A DNA stretch of 64,000 bases from Chelydra serpentina. Its lineage: Eukaryota > Chordata > Testudines > Chelydridae. The first letter of the stretch is position 1; every line of letters begins with the position of its first letter. Below the pieces are notes generated by a model. That model was not told the DNA's origin and ran no database searches. It worked only from the letters and a program-made list of their open reading frames with translations. Made by a program: the position numbers and the translations under genes. The stretch is taken from NCBI GenBank assembly GCA_037349315.1, contig JBAIAC010000033.1, forward strand, positions 21,160,001 through 21,224,000, written 5' to 3'. This document shows positions 21,391-31,043 of this stretch, one piece after another.

Positions 21391-22180
21391 TCACACTGTA
21401 CCCTGGCCAGTCATGAAACTGGTTTTCAAGGCTTCTCTGATGTGCAGCGCGTCCTGCTGTGCTCTTCTAATCGCCCTGGTATCTGGCTGCACGTAATCAG
21501 TGGCCAGGTGATTTGCCTCAACCTCCCACCTCGCCATAAACATCTCCCCCTTACTCTCTCAGAGATTGTGGAGCACACAGCAAGCAGCAATAACAATGGG
21601 AATATTGGTTTCGCTGAGGTCTGAACAAGTCAGTAAACTGCGCCAGCGAGCCTTTAAATGTCCAAATGCACACTCTACCATCATTCTGCACTTGCTCAGC
21701 CTATAGTTGAACAGCTCTTTACTATTGTCCAGGGTGCTTGTGTACGGATTCATGGACCAGGGCATTAAGGGGTAGGCTGGGTCCCCAAGGATAACTATAG
21801 GTATTTCAACATCCCCAACAGTAATTTTCTGGTCTGGGAAGTAAGTCCCTTCCTGCAGCTGTTTAAACAGACCAGAGTTCCTGAAGATGTGAGCGTCATG
21901 AACCTTTCCCGGCCATCCGCCGTTGATGTTGGTGAAACGTCCCATGTGATCAACCAGCGCTTGCAGCACCACTGAAAAGTACCCCTGGCGGTTTATGTAC
22001 TGGCTGCCCTGGTGGTCTGGTCCCAAGATAGGGATATGGGTTCCGTCTATCGCCCCACCACAGTTAGGGAATCCCATTGCAGCAAAGCCATCTACTATGA
22101 CCTGCATATTTCCCAGTGTCACTACCCTTGATAGCAGCAGCTCAATGATTGCATTGGCTACTTGCATCACAGCAGCCCCC
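21391..22180 (-). pseudogene. Harbinger DDE transposase, N-terminally truncated
   Basis: This is the catalytic part of a HARBI1-like (DDE_Tnp_4) transposase. Motifs in order on the minus strand are GGAIDGTHIPI (first D), WPGKVHDAHIFRNS (second D), GDPAYPLMPW, and MVECAFGHLKARWRSL (E). An in-frame TGA at 21559-21561 follows CCVLHN. The frame then resumes with ESKGEMFMARWEVE and runs to a natural stop at 21391-21393. The N-terminal part, including the helix-turn-helix, is missing: sequence upstream of MQVANAIIELL switches to a GC-rich repeat near 22180. It cannot make a full transposase, but the catalytic triad is still readable. Confidence 0.88.
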
Positions 22181-22751
22181 ATAGGCGCTGACTCCGTGGG
22201 TTCTCCGGGGCTGGAGCACCCATGGGGAAAAATTGGTGGGTACTGAGCACCCACCGGCAGCTCCCCACCGTCCCCCCCCCCACCCGCGCCCAACTCACTT
22301 TCCGGGAGGCGCCACCCGCCGAAAAGCCGCGGCTTTTTTTAGCCCAGCCGGCCCCACTGCCTCTCAGCTGTGCAGCGGGGGGACCGCGGGGGAAAGTGCC
22401 GGTGGGTGGTGCGGCGTGAGATGGCTGCGGCCCAGGTGGGCAGAGCGAGGTTGCGCAACTGGCCGGGCGGAGGCAGTGGGGCCGGCAGCCGCCCCGCATC
22501 CCGTCCCGCCCCCTGCTGGGAGCCCAGCCCCGGCCGCTCCGGATGTGATCGCTGGCCGGACGGGGGGAGAGCGCTGCCCCCTGCCTGCGCAGCGCCTAGC
22601 GCGGCCTGCGGAGCCTGGCCCACATGAGGAGCGGCCAGCGCCGGCCGGGCGGAGCCGAGGGCAAGCGGGGGCCGCCTCCTGGCCCAGGCCAGCCTGGCCC
22701 TTCTGCGTGGCGCTGCCCCAGGTGCGGTAGCTGGAGCTGCGCGTTGCGCTC
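22180..22751. repeat. GC-rich interspersed repeat
   Basis: The segment begins near ggcgctgactccgtggg and contains the inverted-looking block tggagcaccc...gagcaccc. It is very rich in C, G and CpG. Several overlapping frames of 80-165 codons on both strands rely on composition only and show no domain. It resembles a repeat common in turtles, but I cannot name it. It should not be read as a promoter CpG island. Confidence 0.55.
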
Positions 22752-23151
22752 CGGGGCTGAGTCTGTTCTGAAAAGTGATATTTGTATATTTGTAATATCA
22801 CTTTTCACAGCACACCTACTAGCTAGCAAGTCTTCAAAAAAGCAACCAAAAAAAAAAAGAAAAAGAAACAATAAGAAAAATTATAAGAACATTCAAAGCA
22901 CCTTATTTGTGTTTCTATTCTGTTTAGGTCCAATAAAGAATAGAGACAACTGTACAATATTTTTATTATTGAGGCTTCAAAAAAAAAAACCCTACATAGA
23001 TAGATAGATTACAATGATTTGGACATGTATCTGCATATTTATTTGTTTTTCCTAAATTTAATTACGTATTTTAGGAAAAATTGTCAGAGCGGCCACCAGC
23101 AAGAGTTGGTGGCCACATTGTGAGGCCACCAAAAAAATTGTTGAGGTTCTA
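22752..23151 (+). mobile_element. hAT-family fragment, inverted relative of 61286-62009
   Basis: From the hairpin at 22770-22806 to the right end (gaggccaccaaaaaaattg, ttgaggttctag), this segment is the inverted counterpart of the left part of the hAT element at 61286-62009. The two share the tagctagcaagtc block, the 'ataaagaatagagacaactg' block and the 'gtcagagcggccaccagcaa' block. The left end is replaced by GC-rich sequence. Confidence 0.75.
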
Positions 23152-23302
23152 GGTCTCTCTCTCCTCCTATGACAGTTCCTTCTCCTGCACTCCCAAGCCA
23201 CTTCATATATGGGTTCTCACATTCAGGATTCTAATGGAATGTAGCTGACCTGGTAGGTTGTGGATGCAGAGGTGATTTGTCAGGTAATTAGGGCAAATCT
23301 CT

Positions 23303-23355
23303 ATGCTATCAGATTAGCAATATGTTCATCCCTGTATGTTTTAAATATGTATGTT
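23303..23355 (+). repeat. left copy of a 53-bp direct repeat
   Basis: It matches 25160-25212 at 52 of 53 positions (A 23351 versus G 25208). The pair encloses 1804 bp made of a SINE, a LINE remnant and a solo LTR. Confidence 0.93.
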
Positions 23356-23575
23356 GGGGGGACGGATAGCTCAGTGGTTTGAGCATTGGCCTGCTAAACC
23401 CAGGGTTGTGAGTTCAATCCTTGAGGGGGCCATTTAGGGATCTGGGGCAAAAATCTGTCAGGGGACAGTACTTGGTCCTGCTAGTGAAGGCAGGGGACTG
23501 GACTCAATGACCTTTCAAGGTCCTTCCAGTTCTAGGAGATAGGCATATCTCCATTTAAAAAAAATAATTTTTAAT
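23356..23575 (+). mobile_element. Cry-type tRNA-derived SINE of turtles
   Basis: The tRNA-related head has an A box (TAGCTCAGTGG, 23367-23377) and a B box (GAGTTCAATCC, 23410-23420). The body (gagggggccatttaggga, ctggactcaatgacc) is typical of chelonian polymerase III SINEs. It ends near an A-rich tail at 23566. The head starts exactly at the end of the 53-bp direct repeat. This is a retroposon and not a tRNA gene. Confidence 0.9.
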
Positions 23576-25159
23576 CTCATGGAAGGCATTGGGTATCAGG
23601 ACAGAGATCATGTACTGGACTCTATTTAGTAGACAGATTGTGTGGCAGTGGAGCACTGAGGCGACTTGTTCAGGGAGACTCTGTTGCTAAGCAGACTGGC
23701 TGTTGCCTTTTGTGGTGGCTGGAGCCGTTTGGGGTGTGCAGATTCATTCCTAGGTCTGTCTATGCATTACAGTAACCAACTCTGGAAGTCATGAATGTGT
23801 GGATCAGCAGGGCCAGTTCTGGCTCTGATAGGTTGGGTGCTCAGTCCTCTGGCTAGCTGCGATGAAGTGGTGTGTTCTGCTGCCTGTTAGTATCTGGCAA
23901 TCTAGTAGCATTGAGGAATCCAAAGGACTTCAAGGCTGCAAGCTGATTTAATCAGAAGACAGAAGCCCAAGCTAGTGAGGGGGGTGTTATAGAAGAGACA
24001 AGTTCTCGGAAATGTTTACAATTTCCAACGAGAATCGCCACCGCCTTGCCTGCGTTCAGCTTTAGCCAGCTGTTCTTCATCTAGGTGCTCATGTCAGCTA
24101 GGGATGGAGAGAGCTGGGAGATGGTGCTTGTCATAAATGTGAAGGGAGGGGGAGAGGGTCTGATGCAGTGCTATAAAATCCTCTTTCCAGTAAAGGGTTA
24201 AGAAATGCAGGTAGCCAGACTGACACCTGACCTGGCTGGCATCTGACCAATAAGGGGACAAGATACTTTCAAACTTTGGGAGGGGGGAAGGTTTTTGTGT
24301 GTGTCTTTGTCTGAGTCAGAGTGATCTTGGAAGACAGAAAGAACCTACAGAAAATCCGCCTCCTCACCAATACTCACTTTTCTAAAGTAAGTTTAGATAG
24401 CATAGCGAGTAGATTTCTGTTTATTTTGCTTGGTACATTCCCTGTGGGAGAGGGAAGGGTTATTCCTGTTTTTCTGTAACTTTAAGGTTTTGTCCAGAGG
24501 GGGGAATCTCTCTGAGTGCCCTGTAAAATAGTTACCATCCGGATTTTACAGAGATGATTTTACCTTCTTTGTTTTTAATAAAATCCTTCTTTTAAGAAGC
24601 TGACTGTTTTCTATGGTTTTTAAAAACCCAGGGCGTGGGTTTTTAGATCACTGTGTAACCAATTGGTTAGGAGATTATCCCCAAGCTTCCCAGGACAGGG
24701 GGGGTACGGGCTTGAGAGGATATTTTTTGGGGGAGGGAAGGGACTTCAAGTGGTCCCCTTTCCTGGATTCCTGTTTAGAACACTTGATGGTGGCAGTGGA
24801 AGAAGCATTTTTCAGGGTGCAGGGAATTTTGTACCTTGGGGGTTTTAACCTAAGCTGGTAAAAATAAGCTTAGGGGCTCTTAATGCGGGTCCCCACGTCT
24901 TTACCCTAGAGTTTAGAGTGGGGAGGGAACCCTGACAGTGCTGATTACATTTGGTGTAAAGGAAGTGTAGAGCTGGGTGTCACTTATGTCCTGTTGGCTC
25001 GTCAACCTGTTTTGACTCCACAGTTTCCCAGTAGACTGAGTCAGGACTTCAAGATTTGGCTAACGATTTTCAGGAAGAATAGAGATCTACAGAATATTTT
25101 AGTGTGCGATTCTCTTCTTTGTCAGTAGTTCTGTGTTCCATAAAAGTGTCCTGACAGTG
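23576..25159 (-). pseudogene. dead non-LTR retrotransposon (L2/Rex-type RT fragment)
   Basis: The minus strand carries decayed reverse-transcriptase motifs in the order expected for L2/Rex-like LINEs. At about 24960-24990 it reads DTQLYTSFTPNVIS, a remnant of the YADDTQLY active-site region. At about 24026-24073 it reads WLKLNAGKAVAILVG, corresponding to the WMxxNxLxLNxxKTEVLLxG block. Near 23764-23803 it reads FMTSRVGYCNA, corresponding to the conserved TSRLDYCNALL block. Many stops and frame changes separate the blocks. A solo LTR at 24129-24937 lies between the first and second motif and is the main interruption. Assignment to a clade is tentative. Confidence 0.75.
24129..24937 (+). repeat. 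solo LTR of the Gmr1-like family
   Basis: This 809-bp solo LTR runs from TGTCA to TGACA. A perfect 5-bp target duplication, gtgct, lies at 24124-24128 and 24938-24942. It is clearly diverged from the LTRs of the complete element and shares a longer block (ggacttcaagtgg, then tcccctttcctgg) with the solo LTR at 33834. The internal region was probably lost by LTR-LTR recombination. Confidence 0.95.
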
Positions 25160-25212
25160 ATGCTATCAGATTAGCAATATGTTCATCCCTGTATGTTTTA
25201 AATATGTGTGTT
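25160..25212 (+). repeat. right copy of the 53-bp direct repeat
   Basis: Partner of 23303-23355, with one mismatch. It continues into unique AT-rich sequence. Confidence 0.93.
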
Positions 25213-27420
25213 TCTTGATCATAACTATTGTAGGTTATCTTTAGGGATATTTGCTTTTTTGTACTTTCTGGCGTGGGTGAAAGCTGAGGTTTTGATTCCT
25301 GTAGCTTATGGTGTATTTTGTCCTAAAAGGAAATTTATTGAAAAGCAAAATAATAGGAGGAGAAAAATCGTGAGTTCTTCTCCCTCCCCCCACCGCTACC
25401 CTAGTCTTTTCCCATATAAAAGGGAGGCAGAGGACTCTGGCTAAAAATATTCTGAAGAGTACAGGTATCTCAGCATATTCACACACTGGAATCTTTGTCA
25501 ATGAACCAGATCTTTTGCTCAATGCTGTGAAAAGAGGTTGTGTCCTATGGAATGTTTGCTATATACTGTAAATCTATGCCATCCGGTACTGGTTACATTT
25601 AGGGTGGATGGGAGGGCTTTTGTACAGACACCTAAGTTTTCTTTGTGAAATAGGAGGAGACTTCACACCTTCTGAACTTTATAAACTCCTAGAGTTATTT
25701 TTAAGTCCTAGCAAGTTTCTGTGATTTTAAAAAAACCCAATCTTAATATCGGTAGATGACCCAAAACAAATATTGTAGTTTTAAAGACTCTGTACCTCCT
25801 GCATAGTAAACAAGTTATTCCTTTCCATAAACTACTATTATCTCTGTATTGTCTTAAAACAAAAACAAAGGAACAAACAAAAAATAAAAACCCTTACGGG
25901 TAGATTCAGTAAAAATATTAGCGTAGTTAGTGGTGTTTTGCATTTTAAAATAGTTTTCACTGAGGCCATTTACTATACTATAAATATGGCAAATGAAGCG
26001 TACTCACTTTAAAAGGCTGTTCTATCATGTTTATCGGAATAAGTGTTCTAGTATTTACAATGCTGTATTCAGTAGGATAAAATCAGAAGCTGTTTTGTGT
26101 ATTTTTCCCTCAAGGTTAAAGCTTTGAATCATGGGATAATGTGTGATAGCTCTAAGGCTTATTGAAACAGTTCAAGAACACCACGAAAGACTGTGGTTTG
26201 TGCGATATTTGCATGGAGTTTAACACCGTGTTCTTTTGGCTTACAAGCAAAGATGAAGATATCAAGGAAGCTTAAACTTCCCTGTGTTTTAGAACTGTAG
26301 CATAAATTATACCCCCCCAAAAGAGCTATTTTTATAAGATGCTAGTTACTTTCACACCATTTTTCTCTGTACTGACTTTCCCTTACACATGCATATCACA
26401 CAGATAAAAGGAATTGAGGGAAATGCACTTCAGGTTAAAAACTTTCCATTCTTCAGCTAAAATTAATTCTTTAAGCAAAAAAAATTTGCAAGTGACATAT
26501 ACTGTGGAAAGTTATAGTATTTAAACTGGAAAATCTTTTTCTCATTTAAAATAATTGTCTATTTAAACAGAAATCATTATTTCAATGTTTTTAATGAAAG
26601 CTGTAGATGCTTACAGTCATTAATATGTATTGATAAAATATATGCTTCTTGTTTTTTTCAGCTCAAATGACCCATGATAAGCTATTAAGGTGAAGTTCTG
26701 CAATGAGAATTAAGCTTGTCCCCAAAATTACTATTTTTTGTTTAATTGCTGGGTATAAGGTCATTAAAGTCTCCTCATACTTCCATTAGCAAGCAAGTTA
26801 GATTTGTAGTATTTAGTGTCACAGCAATATTTGATGATCGACATTTATCGCCTATTCATTTCAATTGTGTTCAGTATAATGATAATTTTCACAGTATTCC
26901 AATGTGAATGCGATCTTATGTATCGGATGTGACTGATGGTGAGTATTTAAGGAGGGCGAGTTGTACTGGTAAGGTATAAGAATTTAATAAAAACAAAACT
27001 ATATCTCTCATAAATTTGGATGTATCTTTTAATGTGACCAGTATTCACACAAGACCACTAGATTATTCTGCAGCAGCATCCAGTTGTTACAGGTTTTGTA
27101 TACATTGCCTTATACATGTGCCATTGGCATTATAAACAGCCAAATTTCCCACAAAGCAGTGGGGTTTACATTAGTAAGAACATTCCATTTTAAGTTCTAG
27201 GACTAGATACTTGGTTCCACCACACCTCCTTATGTTTCTTAATTTTTATCATTGCTTAAATGTTCATTGTCCTTTGCTGCTCAGATTAATACATTTATCT
27301 TGCCATTATTGCAGTTTTATTTGTTGCCTTTTAATTATTTCTGCATCTGAAAAATTGTTTAGTTCTAGATACTGTATTTTAGATACTTCTACATCTCCCA
27401 TTACCATAGAACCTGAGCAC
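25213..27420. other. unique AT-rich DNA, no gene recognised
   Basis: Long AT-rich stretch with no domain-bearing frame and no recognised repeat apart from short A-rich tracts near 25855-25890. Confidence 0.4.
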
Positions 27421-27615
27421 CTCATAATCTTAAAGGTACTTATCCTCACAACACCCCTGTGACATAGGGAAGTGCTATTATCCCCATTCTTCAGACGGGG
27501 AATTTAGAGAGTAAGTGACTGGCCAAGAGTAACACTGGAAGTCTAGGGTAGAGCAGGACTTGATCCCTGGTTTTCCAATTCCTAGGCTAGTACCCTAATC
27601 ACTGGGTGGGCCAGC
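27421..27615 (-). repeat. MIR-like SINE, antisense
   Basis: It reads cctcacaacacccctgtgac, ttatccccattcttcaga, gagtaagtgactggcc, then a degenerate tRNA-like part (gcaggacttgatccctgg) and accctaatcactgg. This is the antisense order of a MIR/CORE-SINE. The copy is old and diverged. Confidence 0.65.
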
Positions 27616-30229
27616 CGTCCTCTAATTACTGCTACCTATTAGATCACGTGAGTGTCATTAAATGTATGTTGTGTTATTGGGAAGGAATTTGTTTTGTAAA
27701 AATGAATATTTAGGATATATTCTGGCTGGATTTCCATAGCACTGGAGTCTACATATCATGTATTTAACCTTTCACTAGGTGGTGTGGGAACCTCAGGCAG
27801 ACCCCATAATCCTCATTTTCATATCACTTTGGTTAGTGGATGAAGAGCTAACTGGCAAACTCAGACTTCCCCGTCACACAACCAGGAAATTGAATTTTGA
27901 AGCATTTTAATATTCCTTCCTGACTTCCTTTTCGTTCTGTTAATTTTCTCTGCTAAAAATACACTCATAATAAAGTTGCTGTTCTCATTGGCATCCCTTC
28001 TTACCCATTCAAAGACTGTCACAGGACATTTTTTGAGTGCTGGAGAGTTGTACTGGCTTATGGAGCACTGGAAACTGAAGTCCTTTATCCCTGTAACAGG
28101 CACAACATGGCTGGCAGCATTGCAAACTTCCTCTCATTGTCAGGACCACACCCAGGTGTGAGAGGGTCTTTCGGCTTCAGGGACTGTTCAGTCCTTGGCC
28201 TCTCATCTCAGCTGAGATTGCCAACAAGGTTCCAGTGATGTTGGGAGATTTCATAGTGGGAGCATGCATCTACTAAGAACTCAACTATGACCATCCACTT
28301 AATTAGAAAAGTTACTGTGAACAGTCAGCTTCAGTCACTACCAGCTTGGGCTCAATATGAGCCGGTGATTGGCTTCATATCCATTGCCATTACCAGTCAC
28401 CTTTTCTACCCTTTCCATTTCAAGAGGCTGGATGAGGTTCAATTTGGAGTAAATGATTTCTGAGATGTAAGATTCAGTACACTAGGCTGCAGAGAGAATT
28501 TAGCAATATTCTGAAGGGCAGTTCCTCAACTGGTGTAGATTGTCATAGTTCCTTTGATTTCAGTCAAAGATTATTGCTCTGGTTTTACTGCAGTTATATG
28601 ACGTAATTTTATATACACTCTTTCTTTACTTAAATTGTTTCAATTAGAAAAGATCTTGTTTGAACCACTGCTAATCTCTTCTGGAAAGGCATCCAGTAAT
28701 TGATCCTCAATCTAATTTGATCTTGAATTTTATAATGGGTGATGTGAAGAAATTTGCATAATATTCTATGTTGTTGACGGGGAATGTGTTATATATAAAC
28801 TTGACATTATTGTATTAAAATGCATTTACTTCCACTCTGCACCATGTCATGAAACCAAGGACTTCTGATATGTTGAGTGACTGATGCGTAGATGTAGGTC
28901 TCTCTTTCATCTTTTTGACACTAAAATATTTCACTTGGCCTCTCAACACTTGTAACGTTGTTTCTCTCTGGGTTTGAATTCTTTCCTTTGCAAAAACAAT
29001 GTGATATTTCACAAATGTGGAAAACAAAGGTAGTTTTGGAAATGTGTGTTTCTAACTTGTAAGAATTGATGGCTGCTTATTCTTAGATTGAGTACAAATC
29101 AAAGTACTGTTTCTGATCTCCTGGATCCCTTTTTAGAATGCTGTCTGAGCATGTTTTCAGTGGATTTAATATACATTTGCAAGTGACAGCATGGTATTCT
29201 TAGTGATTCAATAGTTTCGTTACAACCTTGTTGTTGTCCAAGTTATTTTTTCAAATATTTTGAAAGGTTTTTTAAAATTTTAAAATATTCCTCTAGTCTC
29301 TGGGTACATGGATGATCAAATGAAGCCTATTTTGATTGATTCTTCTAGGGTTTTTTAATGTTAGCTTATTACAACCTCCCTACTTATGAGCTGCCAGTTG
29401 TTCAAAATGATGCATCATTCTTAATATCTTAGTCATTTTACAACCTTGTTGTGGATAATCTTTATTGGCTCTCTTTGCCAGTGGATTGATTGTATGGTTT
29501 TACTGTTTGTTTTTTATTGTTTTTTCTGGTTCCTTTTTCCCTTCGGTGATTTATTTTAGATTGAAAAGAGGGCAACTTAGCATCAAGCAATTCTACTTTA
29601 TTCACAGTGTGTTTTTGATGTCAGAGGAGGCTGCAGAAAAACCCTAGAAATACTCTTAGAAATTCTCTGCTGTGGTAAATTGTCACAGCTCCATTGACTT
29701 TAATAGGACTGTAACAATTTACACCAGCTGCAGAATTGCTCCTTGCAGAAGACGGAGCAAAATGCTCCTCTTCTACTAACGTTTGCAGCTTGAATTTTTG
29801 TCTAGCTCTTTAGGAGGAGATAAGATTTTCTAATGAAACAATAGTCTTCTTAACAGAAAAGCAGATGATGAGAACAAGACATTTTATGAGGTAGCCACAA
29901 TGTGGCAAAACCCACCTACAGATAAACTGTTCTTCCCTGCTGTTTGCTATTGGGATGTAGTGCTATAATAAATTCTAAGACCTAAAGTCCTGTACTGTTC
30001 CTGTACTTAAAAAATAACCACCTCCCCCACTTTCTTGGGACCAAATCAGGAATGTAACGTAGTCTGTTGTGTTTCCAGACTATTCTGATTTCTTCATATG
30101 ACTGATGAAGCATTTTTGGAATCTTCTGTTTTGCTTTGGGCCTGTATGGTAATTTTGATCACTTCAAACAAAGGAGCATTAAATTTGGTATAATTTATCC
30201 AGTGAAAGACCCTTGAATATTGCAGATTG
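27616..30229. other. mostly unique DNA with small palindromic repeat remnants
   Basis: No gene recognised. At 29669-29728 a palindromic fragment (gctgtggtaaattgt and its near complement acaatttacaccagc) resembles small MITE-like repeats of the 'ggtgtaaatcag...cattgacttcaatgg' type. A related piece lies near 28533-28560. Confidence 0.4.
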
Positions 30230-30910
30230 ACACCGAAGAGCTAATTTGAAACTAGGAATATCAGAATGTATAGCGTCTCTTGTTCACAATGAGATTGTAT
30301 ATTGCAACAGATACCTTCACAGGGACAAAATGCTGAGTACTAAAGGGCTCTTTAATCCACTGGAGAAAGGCATAACAAGAACCAATAGCTGGAAGCAGAA
30401 GCCAGCCAAATTCAAACTAGAAATTAGGCACATGTTTTTAACTCTGAGGGTGATTAACCATGGGAACAACTCCAAGGGAAGTGGTGGATTCTCTAGCTCA
30501 GTGGTTCTCAAACTTTTGTACTGGTGACCCCTTTCACATAGCAAGCCTTTGAGTGTGACCACCCCCCCTTTATAAATTAAAAACACTTTAAAATATATTT
30601 AATACCATTACAATGCTGGAGGCGAAGCAGGGTTTGGGGTGGAGGCTGGCAGCTCGCGACCCCCCATGTAATAACCTTGTGACCCCCGGAGGGGTCCCAA
30701 CCCCCAGTTTGAGATCCCCTGCTCTAACTATTGATGTCTTCAGATCATGATATCTTTCTGGAAGATATGCTTTACCAAACCCACGTTATGCTTTCGTCAA
30801 ACACAAGTTATTGGGCTCGATATAGGCTAACTGGGTGAAAATGAATGGCCTGTGTTACACAGGAGTTAGACTAGGTGATCTAATAGTCTCTTCTGGCCTT
30901 AAACGCTATG
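30230..30910 (+). mobile_element. CR1-like LINE 3' end, split by a hAT element
   Basis: The 3' untranslated part of a CR1-type LINE can be followed from about 30230 (cttcacagggacaaaatgc, catgggaacaactccaag) through ggagttagactaggtgatc and tctcttctggcctta. A hAT insertion at 30499-30721 interrupts it. No coding part remains. Confidence 0.65.
30499..30721. mobile_element. non-autonomous hAT element inside CR1
   Basis: The 223-bp element starts CAGTGGTTCTCAAAC and ends with the near complement AGTTTGAGATCCCCTG. The 8-bp target duplication is ctctagct (30491-30498) and ctctaact (30722-30729), with one mismatch. It belongs with the elements at 55749-56134 and 59530-59845, which share the ends and the ggggtcccaacccccag block. 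Confidence 0.85.
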
Positions 30911-31043
30911 ACTTCATGAAGGGTACAGCTTCTCTGTGCAGGAGGTGGAATTTTGTCAAGGGTCAGTCTGGGCCTTGACAAAGTTCCACCTCCTGCACAA
31001 AGAAGCTGTACCCTTCATGAAGTCATAGCGTTTAAAGCCAGAA
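30891..31043. repeat. long inverted repeat, 71-bp arms, 11-bp loop
   Basis: Arms 30891-30961 and 30973-31043 are complementary except at three positions. The loop is 30962-30972. The left arm begins inside the CR1 3' terminus (ttctggccttaaa) and extends into adjacent sequence. A transcript would fold into a near-perfect hairpin. Confidence 0.95.

Larger units (their letters stand above)
19577..22180. mobile_element. decayed PIF/Harbinger DNA transposon with both genes
   Basis: The element carries the two genes typical of Harbinger transposons in convergent orientation: a Myb/SANT-like DNA-binding gene on the plus strand (19905-21216) and a DDE transposase on the minus strand (21391-22180). 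Both are interrupted by stops. The left boundary is inferred from the ATCGATTT-rich sequence starting near 19577. The right boundary is a break where transposase sequence gives way to an unrelated GC-rich repeat. I could not find terminal inverted repeats or a target duplication, so the copy is probably truncated at both ends. Confidence 0.8.

Noticed and set aside
22167..22801. Several GC-rich frames of 80-165 codons on both strands
   Set aside because: Compositional open frames in a CpG-rich repeat, with no recognised motif and mutually overlapping in up to five frames.
23356..23430. tRNA gene
   Set aside because: A and B boxes are present but no cloverleaf with anticodon and acceptor pairing fits, and the sequence continues into a SINE body with an A-rich tail.
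30891..31043. MITE or terminal-inverted-repeat transposon
   Set aside because: The loop is only 11 bp and there is no target duplication. One arm begins within a CR1 tail, so a fold-back duplication fits better.
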